This document shows positions 25,568-34,021 of a stretch of 64,000 nt of DNA, in pieces. Position 1 is the stretch's first letter, and every line of letters starts with the position of its first letter. The translations under genes were made by a program, and so were the position numbers. The notes beneath the pieces are model-generated. The model had not been told where the DNA came from. It saw only the letters and a list, made by a program, of their open reading frames with translations, and made no database searches. Origin of the DNA: Klebsiella pneumoniae (lineage in GTDB: Bacteria > Verrucomicrobiota > Verrucomicrobiia > Limisphaerales > SXTU01); NCBI GenBank assembly GCA_943330855.2, contig CALQJI020000010.1:1-64000 (forward strand), written 5' to 3'.

Positions 25568-26464
25568 CTATCGCGTTTTTCCACCTGCCAGCACCTTGAT
25601 CAGTGCGCTGTTGTCCAGTGCGCCCAGTCCCGCCTTTTCTGCGGCTTCGAGGACCCGCCGGTGGACGCGTGTGAAGGGGAGTTTGAACTGCGCGGCGCGC
25701 GCGGCCCGCACCATCAGCCGCACGTCCTTCAAGTGCTGCGAGAGCCGGGCCTGCGGCGTGAAGTCCTCCGTCACCATCTTCTCGCCCTTCGTGTCCATGA
25801 TGGCCGAGTAGGCCTTGCTCGCCAGCAACACCTCCAGCGCGGCACGGCGGGTGAAGCCTAGTTGTTCAGCGAAGCACAAACCCTCCGCCAGCACGGCGCG
25901 GTTCAGGCCCAGCACGAGGTTCGTCACCAACTTCATCCGCGCGCCGCTCCCGGCGGGGCCGACGTGCCGCACGCGCGACGTGAGCACCCGCAGCAGGCCG
26001 CGCGCGGCGGCGAACGCGTGCGCGTCCCCACCCACCATCGTCAACACATCGTCGCCCGCCGCGACTTGCGCGCTGTTGCCGGAGACCGTCGTGTCGAGGT
26101 AGCGGACGCCGAGTGCGGCGAGTCGGCGGTGAATGGCCACGGTCTGCGCCGGCTCGCCGGTGGTGGTGTCGAGGAGCAGATGACCACGACGCAACTCGTG
26201 GCGGACTTCGCTGAGAACCCCTTTTGCTTCGCGCAGGGTCGGCAAACTCAACAGCACGCGGTCACAACGCGCGAAGACAGCGGAGTTGTCGCACGCGAGC
26301 TGCACGCCCAGTTTCCGCGCCCGCTGCTGACAGGTTGGCTCGGGGTCAAATCCGATGACTTCCCAGCCCGCAGCCCGCAGCCGCTGCGCGAAGGCGGCTC
26401 CCATCAAGCCAAGTCCGATGAGGCCGACGCGTTTGACTCGGGAAGTGTGGGCAGGTGGTTTCAT
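25568..26464 (-). CDS. NAD(P)-dependent beta-hydroxyacid dehydrogenase
   Basis: 298 aa, the size of 3-hydroxyisobutyrate dehydrogenase/GarR family members. N-terminal Rossmann motif VGLIGLGLMGAAFAQRL with FDPEPT after it (acidic/neutral choice suggests NAD or NADP cannot be decided); substrate block DTTVSGNSAQVAAGDD; catalytic lysine region GSGARMKLVTNLVLGLNRAVLAEGL (the lysine in ARMKLVTN). Likely a cytoplasmic enzyme for oxidation of 3-hydroxyisobutyrate, tartronate semialdehyde or a related acid. It starts 15 bp after the lytic transglycosylase gene on the same strand; nothing links the two functionally. Confidence 0.9.
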   Translation of the reverse strand: MKPPAHTSRVKRVGLIGLGLMGAAFAQRLRAAGWEVIGFDPEPTCQQRARKLGVQLACDNSAVFARCDRVLLSLPTLREAKGVLSEVRHELRRGHLLLDTTTGEPAQTVAIHRRLAALGVRYLDTTVSGNSAQVAAGDDVLTMVGGDAHAFAAARGLLRVLTSRVRHVGPAGSGARMKLVTNLVLGLNRAVLAEGLCFAEQLGFTRRAALEVLLASKAYSAIMDTKGEKMVTEDFTPQARLSQHLKDVRLMVRAARAAQFKLPFTRVHRRVLEAAEKAGLGALDNSALIKVLAGGKTR

Positions 26465-26479
26465 GGCGGGCGCAGCAGA

Positions 26480-27076
26480 TCAGCGATTAGCGGACAGTGG
26501 AAACTCATCGCGATACCGCTCGCGGCGCTCGGCCACGGTCTCGATGTAACGGCGCGTGCCGAGGAAAGTCATCTGCGCGAGGAACTGCTGGCTGTTGGTG
26601 GCCCCCGCGCCTTGATTCCAGCGGAGCACGTTCCCTCGCCCGGCATTGTAGTCAGCGAGCGCGAAAGGCTCAGGGTGATCGGCCAGCGGGTAGCGGCGGA
26701 GAAGTTTGGCGAGATACCACGTGCCCGCGAGCGTGTTCGATCCGGGGTCGAGGATGTGTTCGTGATGAAATCCGGCGATACGTTCCGCCTCGGCCCACTC
26801 GCGTGCGGCGGGCTCCCGGATTTGCATGAGGCCGATTTCACCCGCCTTGCCGCGCACCTCCGGGTCGAACCGGCTCTCGCGCCACACAACGGCCTTCACC
26901 AGCGCTCCGTCCACGCCGTAGCGCGCGGCAGCGGTGCGGATGACCGCATCCTGACTATGCTCGCGGCGGTAGCTGTAGTAGAGCCAGCCAGCGATGACAT
27001 CCGCGATGAGGATGAGCACGACAATGGGCAGCCACTTGCGCCGTAAATTTTCGCGGGTGCGTGCACTGCTCGCCAT
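26480..27076 (-). CDS. Membrane-anchored lytic murein transglycosylase (SLT family)
   Basis: 198 aa from ATG at 27076 (MASSARTRENLRRKWLP); a longer frame to 27175 enters intergenic sequence and is less likely. After a short basic head comes one membrane helix (IVVLILIADVIAGWLYYSY), then an SLT domain: AVVWRESRFDPEVRGKAGE with the catalytic glutamate of E-S-x-F-D/N-P, GLMQIREPAA, and ALADYNAGRGNVLRW for the third motif. It cleaves the glycan backbone of peptidoglycan to anhydro-muropeptides. Its position and single helix suggest action at the periplasmic face of the inner membrane. Confidence 0.9.
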   Translation of the reverse strand: MASSARTRENLRRKWLPIVVLILIADVIAGWLYYSYRREHSQDAVIRTAAARYGVDGALVKAVVWRESRFDPEVRGKAGEIGLMQIREPAAREWAEAERIAGFHHEHILDPGSNTLAGTWYLAKLLRRYPLADHPEPFALADYNAGRGNVLRWNQGAGATNSQQFLAQMTFLGTRRYIETVAERRERYRDEFPLSANR

Positions 27077-27237
27077 GCGAGGCGATGGTAGTGGGAGCGT
27101 GCCGAAGCGGGAGGAGAATTTCTCCGAACCTCTGCGACCCTCTGCGAGCCTCTGCGGTTGGAGCGCGGCTCCCAAGTCAGTTTACCGCGTTCGGAACCGG
27201 GCGAGCTGCGTTTTGTGCCAGTGGCGGCGCGGCGCAC

Positions 27238-27294
27238 CGAAGCGTGCGGCCCCGCGCTTCGCAACCGAAGCCGGCTTGGAAGCCGGCGCTCCTC
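27238..27294. repeat. Hairpin repeat with CCGGCTTGGAAGCCGGC core
   Basis: GCGTGCGGCCCCGCGCTTCGC followed by AACCGAAGCCGGCTTGGAAG and CCGGCGCTCC, containing two nested palindromes. It ends at the stop of the leftward gene at 27293. Confidence 0.5.
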
Positions 27295-28033
27295 AGTCGG
27301 CCATCACCGCGAACGAGTTCTGGCGCGCGGGTGCTGACAGTGTGAAGGCGGGCTTCATGCGGCGCACGGATGGGGCGGGCTCCACCACGCGAACAGGGGA
27401 TTCCGCGACTTGGCTCACGAGTGCGACGCTGATGGCGGATGAGCCAAATTCCGGTGACTTGCTCAAGGTGACCTCGGTGCCGAAGTCGTCGGCGAGCCGA
27501 CGCAAGAGGCCTTGCAGGAAGCACGCTGACCGGGGGCGCTCCTCCCGCAGCCGCAGCACCAGCCCGTTCTGCGTGACTTGCAGGCACTCGAAGCCAGGCA
27601 CGCGCAGACGCGGCAGGAGAGTGCGGGCGCGTTGCGTGAGGCCATCGATCCGCGCGACCATCTGCACAAACCCCCAGCCATTCGAGTGCAACGGCCGCGC
27701 GTAAGCAGACAGCACGGTGTAAACCAGCCAATACTCGGCATACCACTGCTCCGCCTCTTCGCGGCTCATCTCGATCAGGCCGGCGAGGACATGCAAGCGA
27801 CGGCGCGTCACGTCATCCAGCGCCGGGCCGATAGGGCGGGGCTCAAGGCTCGCGGCGCCTGCGCTGCCCGGTCGCGCCTTCCAATGGGCGAGGTTCCAGT
27901 CGAGGCCGGCGAAGTCTTCGACTATGTAGTGCATGAGGACGCTGGTGCGGTCGGTGCCGCTGACGGAGAGGAGGCTCAAGGGGCTGTAAGTCGTGGTCAT
28001 AGGATTCGCAAATTGGTTTGTTTGACTGGCCAT
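27293..28033 (-). CDS. Conserved hypothetical protein
   Basis: 246 aa if started at ATG 28033 (MASQTNQFANPMTTTYS); the inner ATG at 28000 (MTTTYSPLSLLS) gives 235 aa, and neither has a good Shine-Dalgarno. No signal peptide, membrane segment or catalytic motif found. The first part (VLMHYIVEDFAGLDWNLAH) and the centre (TRRRLHVLAGLIEMSREEAEQWYAEYWLVYTVLSAY) look helical, and the end is a beta-rich segment (NGLVLRLREERPRSACFLQG). A sensory or ligand-binding role is possible but I have nothing to support it. Not recognised. Confidence 0.6.
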   Translation of the reverse strand: MASQTNQFANPMTTTYSPLSLLSVSGTDRTSVLMHYIVEDFAGLDWNLAHWKARPGSAGAASLEPRPIGPALDDVTRRRLHVLAGLIEMSREEAEQWYAEYWLVYTVLSAYARPLHSNGWGFVQMVARIDGLTQRARTLLPRLRVPGFECLQVTQNGLVLRLREERPRSACFLQGLLRRLADDFGTEVTLSKSPEFGSSAISVALVSQVAESPVRVVEPAPSVRRMKPAFTLSAPARQNSFAVMAD

Positions 28034-28158
28034 AGTATCAGGTAGGGAAGGCGCATGGCCCATACTCCAATCGGGGGAGACGCAGCGGAGCCGCGTTCTG
28101 CATTGCCGATGAGGTGCCTCGGGTTGGCGGAAACCTCGCTGACCAAGGCCGTAGCGCC

Positions 28159-28611
28159 CTACTCCCGCGCCCGAGTGTCCACCGTGATGGTCACGGGACC
28201 GTCGTTGACCAGTGCCACCTTCATGTCCGCGCCGAACTCGCCCGTGAGGACGGGCCGGCCCAGTTCCGTCGCGAGCTGCGAGATGAACACCTCGTAGCGA
28301 GGGATGGCCACCTCGGGCCGCGCCGAGCGGAGGAAGGACGGGCGATTCCCCTTCTGCGTGCTGGCGAAGAGCGTGAACTGGCTCACGACGAGCAGCTCCC
28401 CGCCCACGTCCTGCACGGAACGGTTCATCAACCCAGCGTCGTCCGGGAAGATGCGCAGACGGACGAGCTTGCCCGCGAGCCACGCACTGTCCTCCGCCGT
28501 GTCCGCGTCCTCCACGGCCACGAGCACGAGCAGCCCGCGCCCGATGGCGCTGCGGACCTGCCCGGCGATGGTAACGCTGGCCTCGGAAACCCGTTGAATG
28601 ACGACACGCAT
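28159..28611 (-). CDS. dtd: D-aminoacyl-tRNA deacylase
   Basis: 150 aa, the full family length. Starts [17 protein letters not shown] and carries the two family signatures, [17 protein letters not shown] (active-site S-Q-F-T-L) and [14 protein letters not shown] (the Gly-cisPro-like N-x-GPVT motif). The enzyme removes D-amino acids (and glycine from tRNA-Ala) mischarged to tRNA, a chirality checkpoint in translation. Single gene, 88 bp from the divergent pseudopilin. Confidence 0.97.
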   Translation of the reverse strand: MRVVIQRVSEASVTIAGQVRSAIGRGLLVLVAVEDADTAEDSAWLAGKLVRLRIFPDDAGLMNRSVQDVGGELLVVSQFTLFASTQKGNRPSFLRSARPEVAIPRYEVFISQLATELGRPVLTGEFGADMKVALVNDGPVTITVDTRARE

Positions 28612-28721
28612 GATGCGTCGGAAATTGCTGCCTTTGCCCCAGCCAGCGTCAAGCGGATAGAACGCAAAATGACTACCGGCTGAGGGGGTGACGAATCTTG
28701 TTCAACGAACCGCGAGCCCCA

Positions 28722-29570
28722 ATGAAAACGACGAAGCCCAACCCTGCCTCCGCACTGCCCCCCGCGCGCGGGTTCACTCTCATCGAACTGCTCGTCGTCA
28801 TCGCCATCATCGCGGTTTTAGCTGGGATGCTCTTGCCCGCGTTGGGCCAGGCCAAGGCGAAGGCCAAGGGCATCGCGTGCTTGAACACCACGAAGCAATT
28901 CGGGATCGCCTTGGCGACCTACAGTTCGGACAAGGATGGCAAGACGCCTTTCTCTTACATTTCTCCATCGCCGCTCCCCTACAACCTCCCCAACAACGGG
29001 AGCACCTACGGCGCTTGCAACGGCGCCTCACTGATGGGGTCGTATATGGCCGGGGCGAAAAGCTTCATCTGTCCCTCCTGGCCCACCGTGAACGTGACGG
29101 CTCCATTCGTGACCATGACCACCTTCGGCATCGATTGGATCATGAGCTCCCAATATCGGCTCAACCCGTATCTGGGCATCGTCGGTATGGGGCCGGGCAC
29201 GCAGTTGAGCCAATCGGGCGCCTGGCCATCCAGCGTGGGGGGGACCTTTAATGGTGCAGTGCATAATTCCTTTCGCCTCGATAACATCATCAACGCATCG
29301 GACAAGGTGTTCATGTTCGACGGGCTGGATTCCCGACCCTACATGATCACGCCGGGGTTGGCCTTCGCCAGTTTCAACAACTCCCAAGGCGACGGTGACA
29401 TGGCGAACGGTCTCAATTTTACGCCCACTTACCAGTATGGGAACTACGGACTGCATCATTCCAAGCGGTCCGCCATGACCTTCATGGATTCCCATGCGGA
29501 GCTAGTGCCGAAGAAAAGTCCGATCACCTACGGCGGGACGAACGACGACCACTGGTGGCTCGGCCGGTAG
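28722..29570 (+). CDS. Prepilin-type pseudopilin (DUF1559-like)
   Basis: 282 aa from ATG at 28722 ([10 protein letters not shown]); an ATG 8 codons upstream is possible. Class III-like prepilin leader with cleavage after glycine and methylated phenylalanine: [20 protein letters not shown], then the membrane helix that becomes the pilus core. The C-terminal globular part ends in [17 protein letters not shown]. In many Planctomycetes/Verrucomicrobia relatives this is H-x9-D-G; here D-S replaces D-G. Such proteins are abundant in these phyla; they are presumed components of a type II secretion-like pseudopilus or pilus but few have been studied. Confidence 0.88.
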   Translation: MKTTKPNPASALPPARGFTLIELLVVIAIIAVLAGMLLPALGQAKAKAKGIACLNTTKQFGIALATYSSDKDGKTPFSYISPSPLPYNLPNNGSTYGACNGASLMGSYMAGAKSFICPSWPTVNVTAPFVTMTTFGIDWIMSSQYRLNPYLGIVGMGPGTQLSQSGAWPSSVGGTFNGAVHNSFRLDNIINASDKVFMFDGLDSRPYMITPGLAFASFNNSQGDGDMANGLNFTPTYQYGNYGLHHSKRSAMTFMDSHAELVPKKSPITYGGTNDDHWWLGR

Positions 29571-29588
29571 CCCAAGCTCCTTCAAGGC

Positions 29589-30254
29589 TTACGGACGGGG
29601 CACCACGGCATACACCCGATTCACCCAGTCCGTTGGCGATTCAGGGCCGGGGGTGCCTTGGGGCACAGGCACACGGTAGGCGATGCCGAGATGCACGAGC
29701 CCGGCCTGCACGGCGGGTTGAATTTCCGGCAATGACATCCCCACGACGACCAGTTTGCCCGCACGCTTTTGCGACAAGGCCCGCTCCGCGTCGCTCAACG
29801 GTGGAAGGCTACTGAACAACACCAAAACCGTGTCCGGCACCCGCACTAGCGAATGAAAGGTGCCCCCCGGCCAGGCGCTGCCCATCGCCATCGGGGAGCG
29901 AGGCAGTTTCACATCGGGATCGAAGCTGAATTTGCCCCGCCTCGCCAACCGGGACTTGAACGCCTGCGCCTGCACCGCCTGCATCTCTAGCGCCTTGCCG
30001 AGGCGCGGATCCTCGCCAGTCGCTTGGTTCGACACGTCATAAACCACCTGCACGCGCCCTCTGGGCAGAATCTTCACTAGCTCATCCGCCGCGAACTCCC
30101 CCAACGAGGCGAACGGACGTTTGTTGACCTTGAAATCCGGCCGCTTGAAATGGCTGTAGAAGAGCCACCCAGCTATCGCGAACGCCAGCCCTACGAACCC
30201 GAGTTGGGCAGACTGCTTCCAACCCACGCGGGCATCTGTCGCAGTCGGTTTCAT
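29589..30254 (-). CDS. Membrane-anchored protein, paralogue of the 30379 gene
   Basis: 221 aa from ATG at 30254 (MKPTATDARVG); a longer start at 30293 exists. One N-terminal membrane helix (LGFVGLAFAIAGWLFYSHF) precedes an alpha/beta domain: KRPFASLGEFAADELVKIL, then a strand GRVQVVYDV, then KLVVVGMSLPEIQPAVQAG and the ending PGPESPTDWVNRVYAVV. It aligns end to end with the neighbour at 30379 (KPFEQLGAEAAAETAKLL, KLVVVSAPSPLLASL, GPESPAAWFERVYTV). The two are divergent. The strand order resembles a periplasmic-binding-like fold, but this is weak inference. Function unknown. Confidence 0.75.
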   Translation of the reverse strand: MKPTATDARVGWKQSAQLGFVGLAFAIAGWLFYSHFKRPDFKVNKRPFASLGEFAADELVKILPRGRVQVVYDVSNQATGEDPRLGKALEMQAVQAQAFKSRLARRGKFSFDPDVKLPRSPMAMGSAWPGGTFHSLVRVPDTVLVLFSSLPPLSDAERALSQKRAGKLVVVGMSLPEIQPAVQAGLVHLGIAYRVPVPQGTPGPESPTDWVNRVYAVVPRP

Positions 30255-30315
30255 GAGCTGCAACCTGACGCCCCCGTGCCGGTCCTCCATCAAACAAACT
30301 CCCCGCTTGCCGGGC

Positions 30316-30344
30316 TTGATACAAAAAGAGCGGGTTCCTATAAT
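30316..30344 (+). promoter_or_regulatory. Sigma-70 promoter of the 30379 gene
   Basis: TTGATA (30316-30321), 17-bp spacer, TATAAT (30339-30344, perfect). It points at the gene starting at 30379; expected start is near 30351. The 5' leader carries a heptamer-like repeat (30357-30377). Confidence 0.85.
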
Positions 30345-30356
30345 CTTGGCCTGCGC

Positions 30357-30377
30357 TCTACTCGCCTACTAGCTACT
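30357..30377. repeat. Heptamer repeat in the 30379 leader
   Basis: CTCTACT-CGCCTAC-TAGCTAC, three imperfect 7-bp units right before the ATG. A second short heptamer set lies at 31021-31041, downstream of the same gene. Confidence 0.5.
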
Positions 30378-30378
30378 C

Positions 30379-30996
30379 ATGAATAAAAAGACCCTCGTCC
30401 TGGCCATCGTGGCCGTTCTCGCCATTGTCGGTGGTGCCGTGCGACTGGCCACCTCGCAATCGGACGGCAGTTCGCGGGTGATCCTGAAGCCCTTCGAGCA
30501 ACTCGGCGCGGAGGCGGCGGCAGAAACCGCCAAGCTACTGAACCAGCAAGGCACCGTGGTCATCGTCGTGGAAGTGCTCGCAGGGATGAAAAACTCGAAC
30601 AGCGATGCCCAGGTCAAAGGGTTCAAAACCGGCCTCAATCGGGCAAAAGGCGTAACGCTCAAGGAGGTGAAGGAGTTCAAGCGCGATATGGCCAGCGACC
30701 CACGGGAATGGCCGCCGGGGCAAGCCGCGCAGGTCGCCGGCGCGGGCGCGGGCGCGGTGGTTTTTTTGGGCAATTTTCCCCAGTCCCTGTCCCCCTCTGA
30801 CGTCGCCACGCTCAAAGGGAACACGGCCAAATTGGTGGTCGTCTCCGCGCCGTCGCCACTCTTGGCCTCACTCGTGACGCAAGGGATTGTGCGCACGGCG
30901 ATTGTCAGCCGCACCCCGCCCGGTCCCGCCCCGAGCGGCCCGGAAAGCCCGGCGGCGTGGTTCGAGCGGGTCTATACGGTGCTGCGCGCGCCGTGA
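30379..30996 (+). CDS. Membrane-anchored protein, paralogue of the 29589 gene
   Basis: 205 aa. An N-terminal hydrophobic helix (LVLAIVAVLAIVGGAVRLA) anchors a soluble domain: VILKPFEQLGAEAAAETAKLL, the strand GTVVIVVEVLAGMK, KGFKTGLNRAKGVTLKEVKEF, GAGAGAVVFLGNFPQ, KLVVVSAPSP and GPESPAAWFERVYTVL. The succession of beta-strand, glycine-rich turn and helix suits a Rossmann-like or periplasmic-binding-like fold, unproven. The last 20 residues and first motif match the divergent gene at 29589, so these are ancient tandem or inverted duplicates. Promoter with a perfect -10 lies 35 bases upstream. Function unknown. Confidence 0.8.
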   Translation: MNKKTLVLAIVAVLAIVGGAVRLATSQSDGSSRVILKPFEQLGAEAAAETAKLLNQQGTVVIVVEVLAGMKNSNSDAQVKGFKTGLNRAKGVTLKEVKEFKRDMASDPREWPPGQAAQVAGAGAGAVVFLGNFPQSLSPSDVATLKGNTAKLVVVSAPSPLLASLVTQGIVRTAIVSRTPPGPAPSGPESPAAWFERVYTVLRAP

Positions 30997-31020
30997 GGCG
31001 GGGCGGGAGGAAAAGGGATA

Positions 31021-31041
31021 GGAGATAGGGAATAGCGAATA
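31021..31041. repeat. Heptamer repeat downstream of the 30379 gene
   Basis: GGAGATA-GGGAATA-GCGAATA, three 7-bp units (31021-31041), flanked by further AGGG-type sequence. It lies in the gap between convergent genes. Confidence 0.55.
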
Positions 31042-31071
31042 GGGCGGAGGCGCGCGCTCCCTCTCACCTTC

Positions 31072-32415
31072 TCACTTTCCCGTCTTCTCCCTATGCCCCA
31101 GGCCGAGGAAGAAGATGATCCCCGCCGAGATGATCATCGAGGCGCAGAGGAAGTAGAGGCCGCCGGCGTAGGAGCCGGTGCTTTTTTCCACCGCACCCAG
31201 CACCGTCGGGCCGAGGAAGCCACCGAGGTTTCCGACCGAGTTGATTAGCCCGATGCTGCCCGCAGCCGCGGCCTCGGTGAGGAACATGCTCGGCAGCGCC
31301 CAGAAGGCCGGCATGTAGGACTTGAACCCCGCGAAGGCCACCATGAAGCAAATCACCGTGAGCGTGAGGTTGCCGCGCGTGAAGGGCGCGAGGCCGATGG
31401 CGCACGCACCGATGACGATGGGGATGACGGCGTGGTAGCGGCGTTCCTTGTGCCGGTCGGAACTCCACCCGACGAAAAGTTGTCCCGTCAGCGCGAGCAA
31501 GGGCGGGAGCATGATGAGCCAGGTGAGCTGGTTGAAACTCATGCCATACCAATCCTTCAAAATGCTGGGCAGGAAGAACTCCACGCCGTAGCTGCCCGTG
31601 ACGGTGCAAAAGTAGGCCAGCGCGAGCAGCAGCACCTTCGGGTGCCGCAGGGCTTCGAGCACGGTCATGCGCTTGCCTTGGGAGCGGCTGAGTCGCTCGC
31701 GTTCCAACTCTTGTTCCAAGGCGTCGCGCTCCTCGGGCGTGAGCCACTTGGCGTCGCGCGGGCGGTCCGTCATGGCGAAGAGGACGATGACGCCCAGCAC
31801 CACGGCGGGGATGCCCCAGAAGATGTAAACGCACTGCCAGCCTTCCAGCCCCATGAACTCCGGGTGGTGCACGGTCACGCCGTTGACCACCTCGTCAGTG
31901 CCGATTTTGAGCAACGCGTTGGAAATCTTCGGGCTCATGATCTGCGCGAAGGGCGTGGCGACGAGGAAGAAGGAGAGGGCCTTGGCGCGGTCGCGGCTGG
32001 GAAACCAGTGCGTGAGATAGACAACGATGCCGGGGAAGAAGCCGGCTTCCGCCAAGCCCAGCAAGAACCGCACGCCGTAGAATTGCTCCGGCGTCTTCAC
32101 CAGCGCCGTGAGTGCGGCCATGATGCCCCACGAGACCATGATGCGGCTGATCCACTTCCGCGCGCTCCAGCGCTCGACGATGAGCGTGCCGGGAATCTCC
32201 AGCAGGAAGTAGCCGAGGAAGAACATCCCCGCGCCGAGGCCGATGACGGCGTTGTCGAAGCCCGGCAGGTCCTTCGTCATCGTGAGCTTGGCGATGGAGA
32301 CGTTCGCCCGGTCCACGTAGGCGATGACGTAGCAGATGAAGAGGAGCGGGAGGAGCCGCCAGTAGGCCTTGCGGCGCGCGCGGTCGAGGGCAGAGGGGGC
32401 GGAGTCGGTGGCCAT
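31072..32415 (-). CDS. MFS transporter, ACS-type (organic acid/sugar-acid uptake)
   Basis: 447 aa from ATG at 32415 (MATDSAPSALDRARRKAY); a frame to 32487 is longer but runs over the promoter region. Twelve-helix topology is apparent. First helix reads LLPLLFICYVIAYVDRANVSIA, typical of the anion:cation symporter (ACS, TC 2.A.1.14) family: an R-A-N/V loop, GAGMFFLGYFLLEIPG, and the GLAEAGFFPGIVVYLTHWFP signature. Substrates in the family include glucarate, tartrate, 4-hydroxyphenylacetate and related carboxylates; here the ligand is unknown. No metabolic gene is next to it. Convergent with the 30379 gene. Confidence 0.9.
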   Translation of the reverse strand: MATDSAPSALDRARRKAYWRLLPLLFICYVIAYVDRANVSIAKLTMTKDLPGFDNAVIGLGAGMFFLGYFLLEIPGTLIVERWSARKWISRIMVSWGIMAALTALVKTPEQFYGVRFLLGLAEAGFFPGIVVYLTHWFPSRDRAKALSFFLVATPFAQIMSPKISNALLKIGTDEVVNGVTVHHPEFMGLEGWQCVYIFWGIPAVVLGVIVLFAMTDRPRDAKWLTPEERDALEQELERERLSRSQGKRMTVLEALRHPKVLLLALAYFCTVTGSYGVEFFLPSILKDWYGMSFNQLTWLIMLPPLLALTGQLFVGWSSDRHKERRYHAVIPIVIGACAIGLAPFTRGNLTLTVICFMVAFAGFKSYMPAFWALPSMFLTEAAAAGSIGLINSVGNLGGFLGPTVLGAVEKSTGSYAGGLYFLCASMIISAGIIFFLGLGHREKTGK

Positions 32416-32520
32416 GCGGTGTGTTGTGGCGGGGACGATGAAGGGGCGGCGGGCGTGACTCAAGTGTGGACTGCGGTGGCCGAGCACTGCGGCGACACTG
32501 CTTTGGGCGGGGCGACGGAG

Positions 32521-32636
32521 TTTTAGCCACAGATGGACACAGATGAAACACAGAGGAAGCGGGCGGTAAGGTCGGCGAAATTGGGCCTGAAACTCTCCCC
32601 ACTTCGCCCCATCTGTGCTTCATCTGTGGCGAAAAA
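32521..32636. repeat. Inverted-end repeat family D, copy 4
   Basis: Left TTTTAGCCACAGATGGACAC followed by AGATGAAACACAG; right CATCTGTGCTTCATCTGTGG. About 116 bp, the same length as copy 1; lies between the MFS and CNT genes, both leftward. Confidence 0.85.
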
Positions 32637-32648
32637 CCGGCCACCGGC

Positions 32649-33899
32649 TCAGTTCGTCAGCAGCCCCGCGATGGTCGCCATCATGTAGCAGGCCAGCAGG
32701 CCGCCCACCATCGCGCGCAGGCCGAACTTGGCCAACTCCGCGCGCCGGGTCGGGGCCAGCGCGCCGATGCCGCCAATCTGAATGGCGATGCTCGCGAAGT
32801 TCGCGAAGCCGCACAGCGCGTAGGTGGCGATAGTGACGCTGCGCGGGTCGAGCGTTTCCTTGATCTTGCCCAGCGAGAGGTAGCCGATGAATTCGTTGAG
32901 CACGATGCGTTCGCCCAGCACTTGCCCGACGGCCACGCAGTCCTTCGACGGCACGCCCATCAGCCACGCGAAGGGCGCGTTCACCCAGCCGAAGAATTTT
33001 TGCAACGTCACCGGGTTGGTCATGTTGAACAGCTCTGTCTGGGGCAGGGCGATGAGGAAGTTCACCATCGCTACGAGTGCCACGAAGGCGATAAGCATGC
33101 CCATGACATTCAAGGACAGGGTCATGCCCTCGTTCGCGCCGCGGCAGATGGCGTCCACGCCGTTGGTGGATTCCAGTTCCAGCTTCGCGGTCGCGCCCTG
33201 GGCCGTTTCGCTCTGCTCGGTCTCGGGCAGCATGATCTTGGCAATGAGCAGCGCGGCGGGCGCGCTCATGACGGAGGCGGTGAGCAGGTGGCCGGGGGAA
33301 ATACCGAAGGAAACGTAAGCCGCCATCACGCCACCTGCGATGCTCGCCATGCCCGGAATCATCACCGCCAGCAGCTCACTCTTCGTCATGTTGGCGAGGT
33401 AAGGCTTGATGACGAGCGGGGCTTCGGTCTGCCCCATGAAGATATTCGCCGCCGCCGCGAGGCTTTCGCTGCCGCTGGTCTTCATCACCCGTTCCATCAC
33501 CCACGACACGGCGGCCACGACGCGTTGCAGGATGCCATAGTGATAGAGCAACGAGGACAGCGCCGAGATGAGGATGATGGTGGAAGTGACGGTGATGACG
33601 AAGATGAAGGCATTCTCCGGGCCCCACTTCTCCGCCAGCATTTTACCGTTGGCCAGCGGGCCGAAAACCATCTTGGAGCCTTCCTCCGCGAAGCCGAGGA
33701 GCCGGTCCACCGCGCTGTTGGTGTAGCGGAAGACGGCCTCGCCGAAGGTGGTGCGCAGGATGAGCCAGGCGAAGGCGAATTGCAGCGCGAGGCCGGAGAG
33801 GACAGTGCGCCACGGGAAGCGCTTGCGGTCGAGCGAGAGGCCCCACGCGAGCGCGATGAAGGCGACCAAGCCAAGAAGGCTGGTGAGGGTCAGGAGCAT
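32649..33899 (-). CDS. Concentrative nucleoside transporter (CNT/NupC family)
   Basis: 416 aa, membrane-spanning throughout. Seen: the N-terminal helices (LTSLLGLVAFIALAWGLSLD), the CNT core with GQTEAPLVIKPYLANM (the GxTExP-like signature, here GQTEAPL, that binds the nucleoside) and EFIGYLSLGKIKETLDPRS, and the C-terminal ANFASIAIQIGGIGALAPTRR block. The family moves purine or pyrimidine nucleosides with sodium or protons. The specific substrate is not decidable from sequence. Single gene with a family D repeat downstream. Confidence 0.93.
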   Translation of the reverse strand: MLLTLTSLLGLVAFIALAWGLSLDRKRFPWRTVLSGLALQFAFAWLILRTTFGEAVFRYTNSAVDRLLGFAEEGSKMVFGPLANGKMLAEKWGPENAFIFVITVTSTIILISALSSLLYHYGILQRVVAAVSWVMERVMKTSGSESLAAAANIFMGQTEAPLVIKPYLANMTKSELLAVMIPGMASIAGGVMAAYVSFGISPGHLLTASVMSAPAALLIAKIMLPETEQSETAQGATAKLELESTNGVDAICRGANEGMTLSLNVMGMLIAFVALVAMVNFLIALPQTELFNMTNPVTLQKFFGWVNAPFAWLMGVPSKDCVAVGQVLGERIVLNEFIGYLSLGKIKETLDPRSVTIATYALCGFANFASIAIQIGGIGALAPTRRAELAKFGLRAMVGGLLACYMMATIAGLLTN

Positions 33900-33952
33900 G
33901 GCGGCGAGCGTAGGCGGGCCGAGCCGGGCGGGGCAAGGCGGTTTGAAGTCCG

Positions 33953-34016
33953 GTAGTCGCAGGCTTCAGCCTGCGCTTGGGAAACGAAGCCTTCGCAACC
34001 TGAAGGTTGCGACTAC
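33953..34016. repeat. Hairpin repeat family B, inverted copy 2
   Basis: GTAGTCGCAGGCTTCAGCCT then GCG (33953-33975) and, after a spacer, CGCAACCTGAAGGTTGCGAC then TAC (33994-34016). It is the same pair of arms as at 150-213, in reverse order, and lies between two leftward genes. Confidence 0.8.
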
Positions 34017-34021
34017 GAAGT

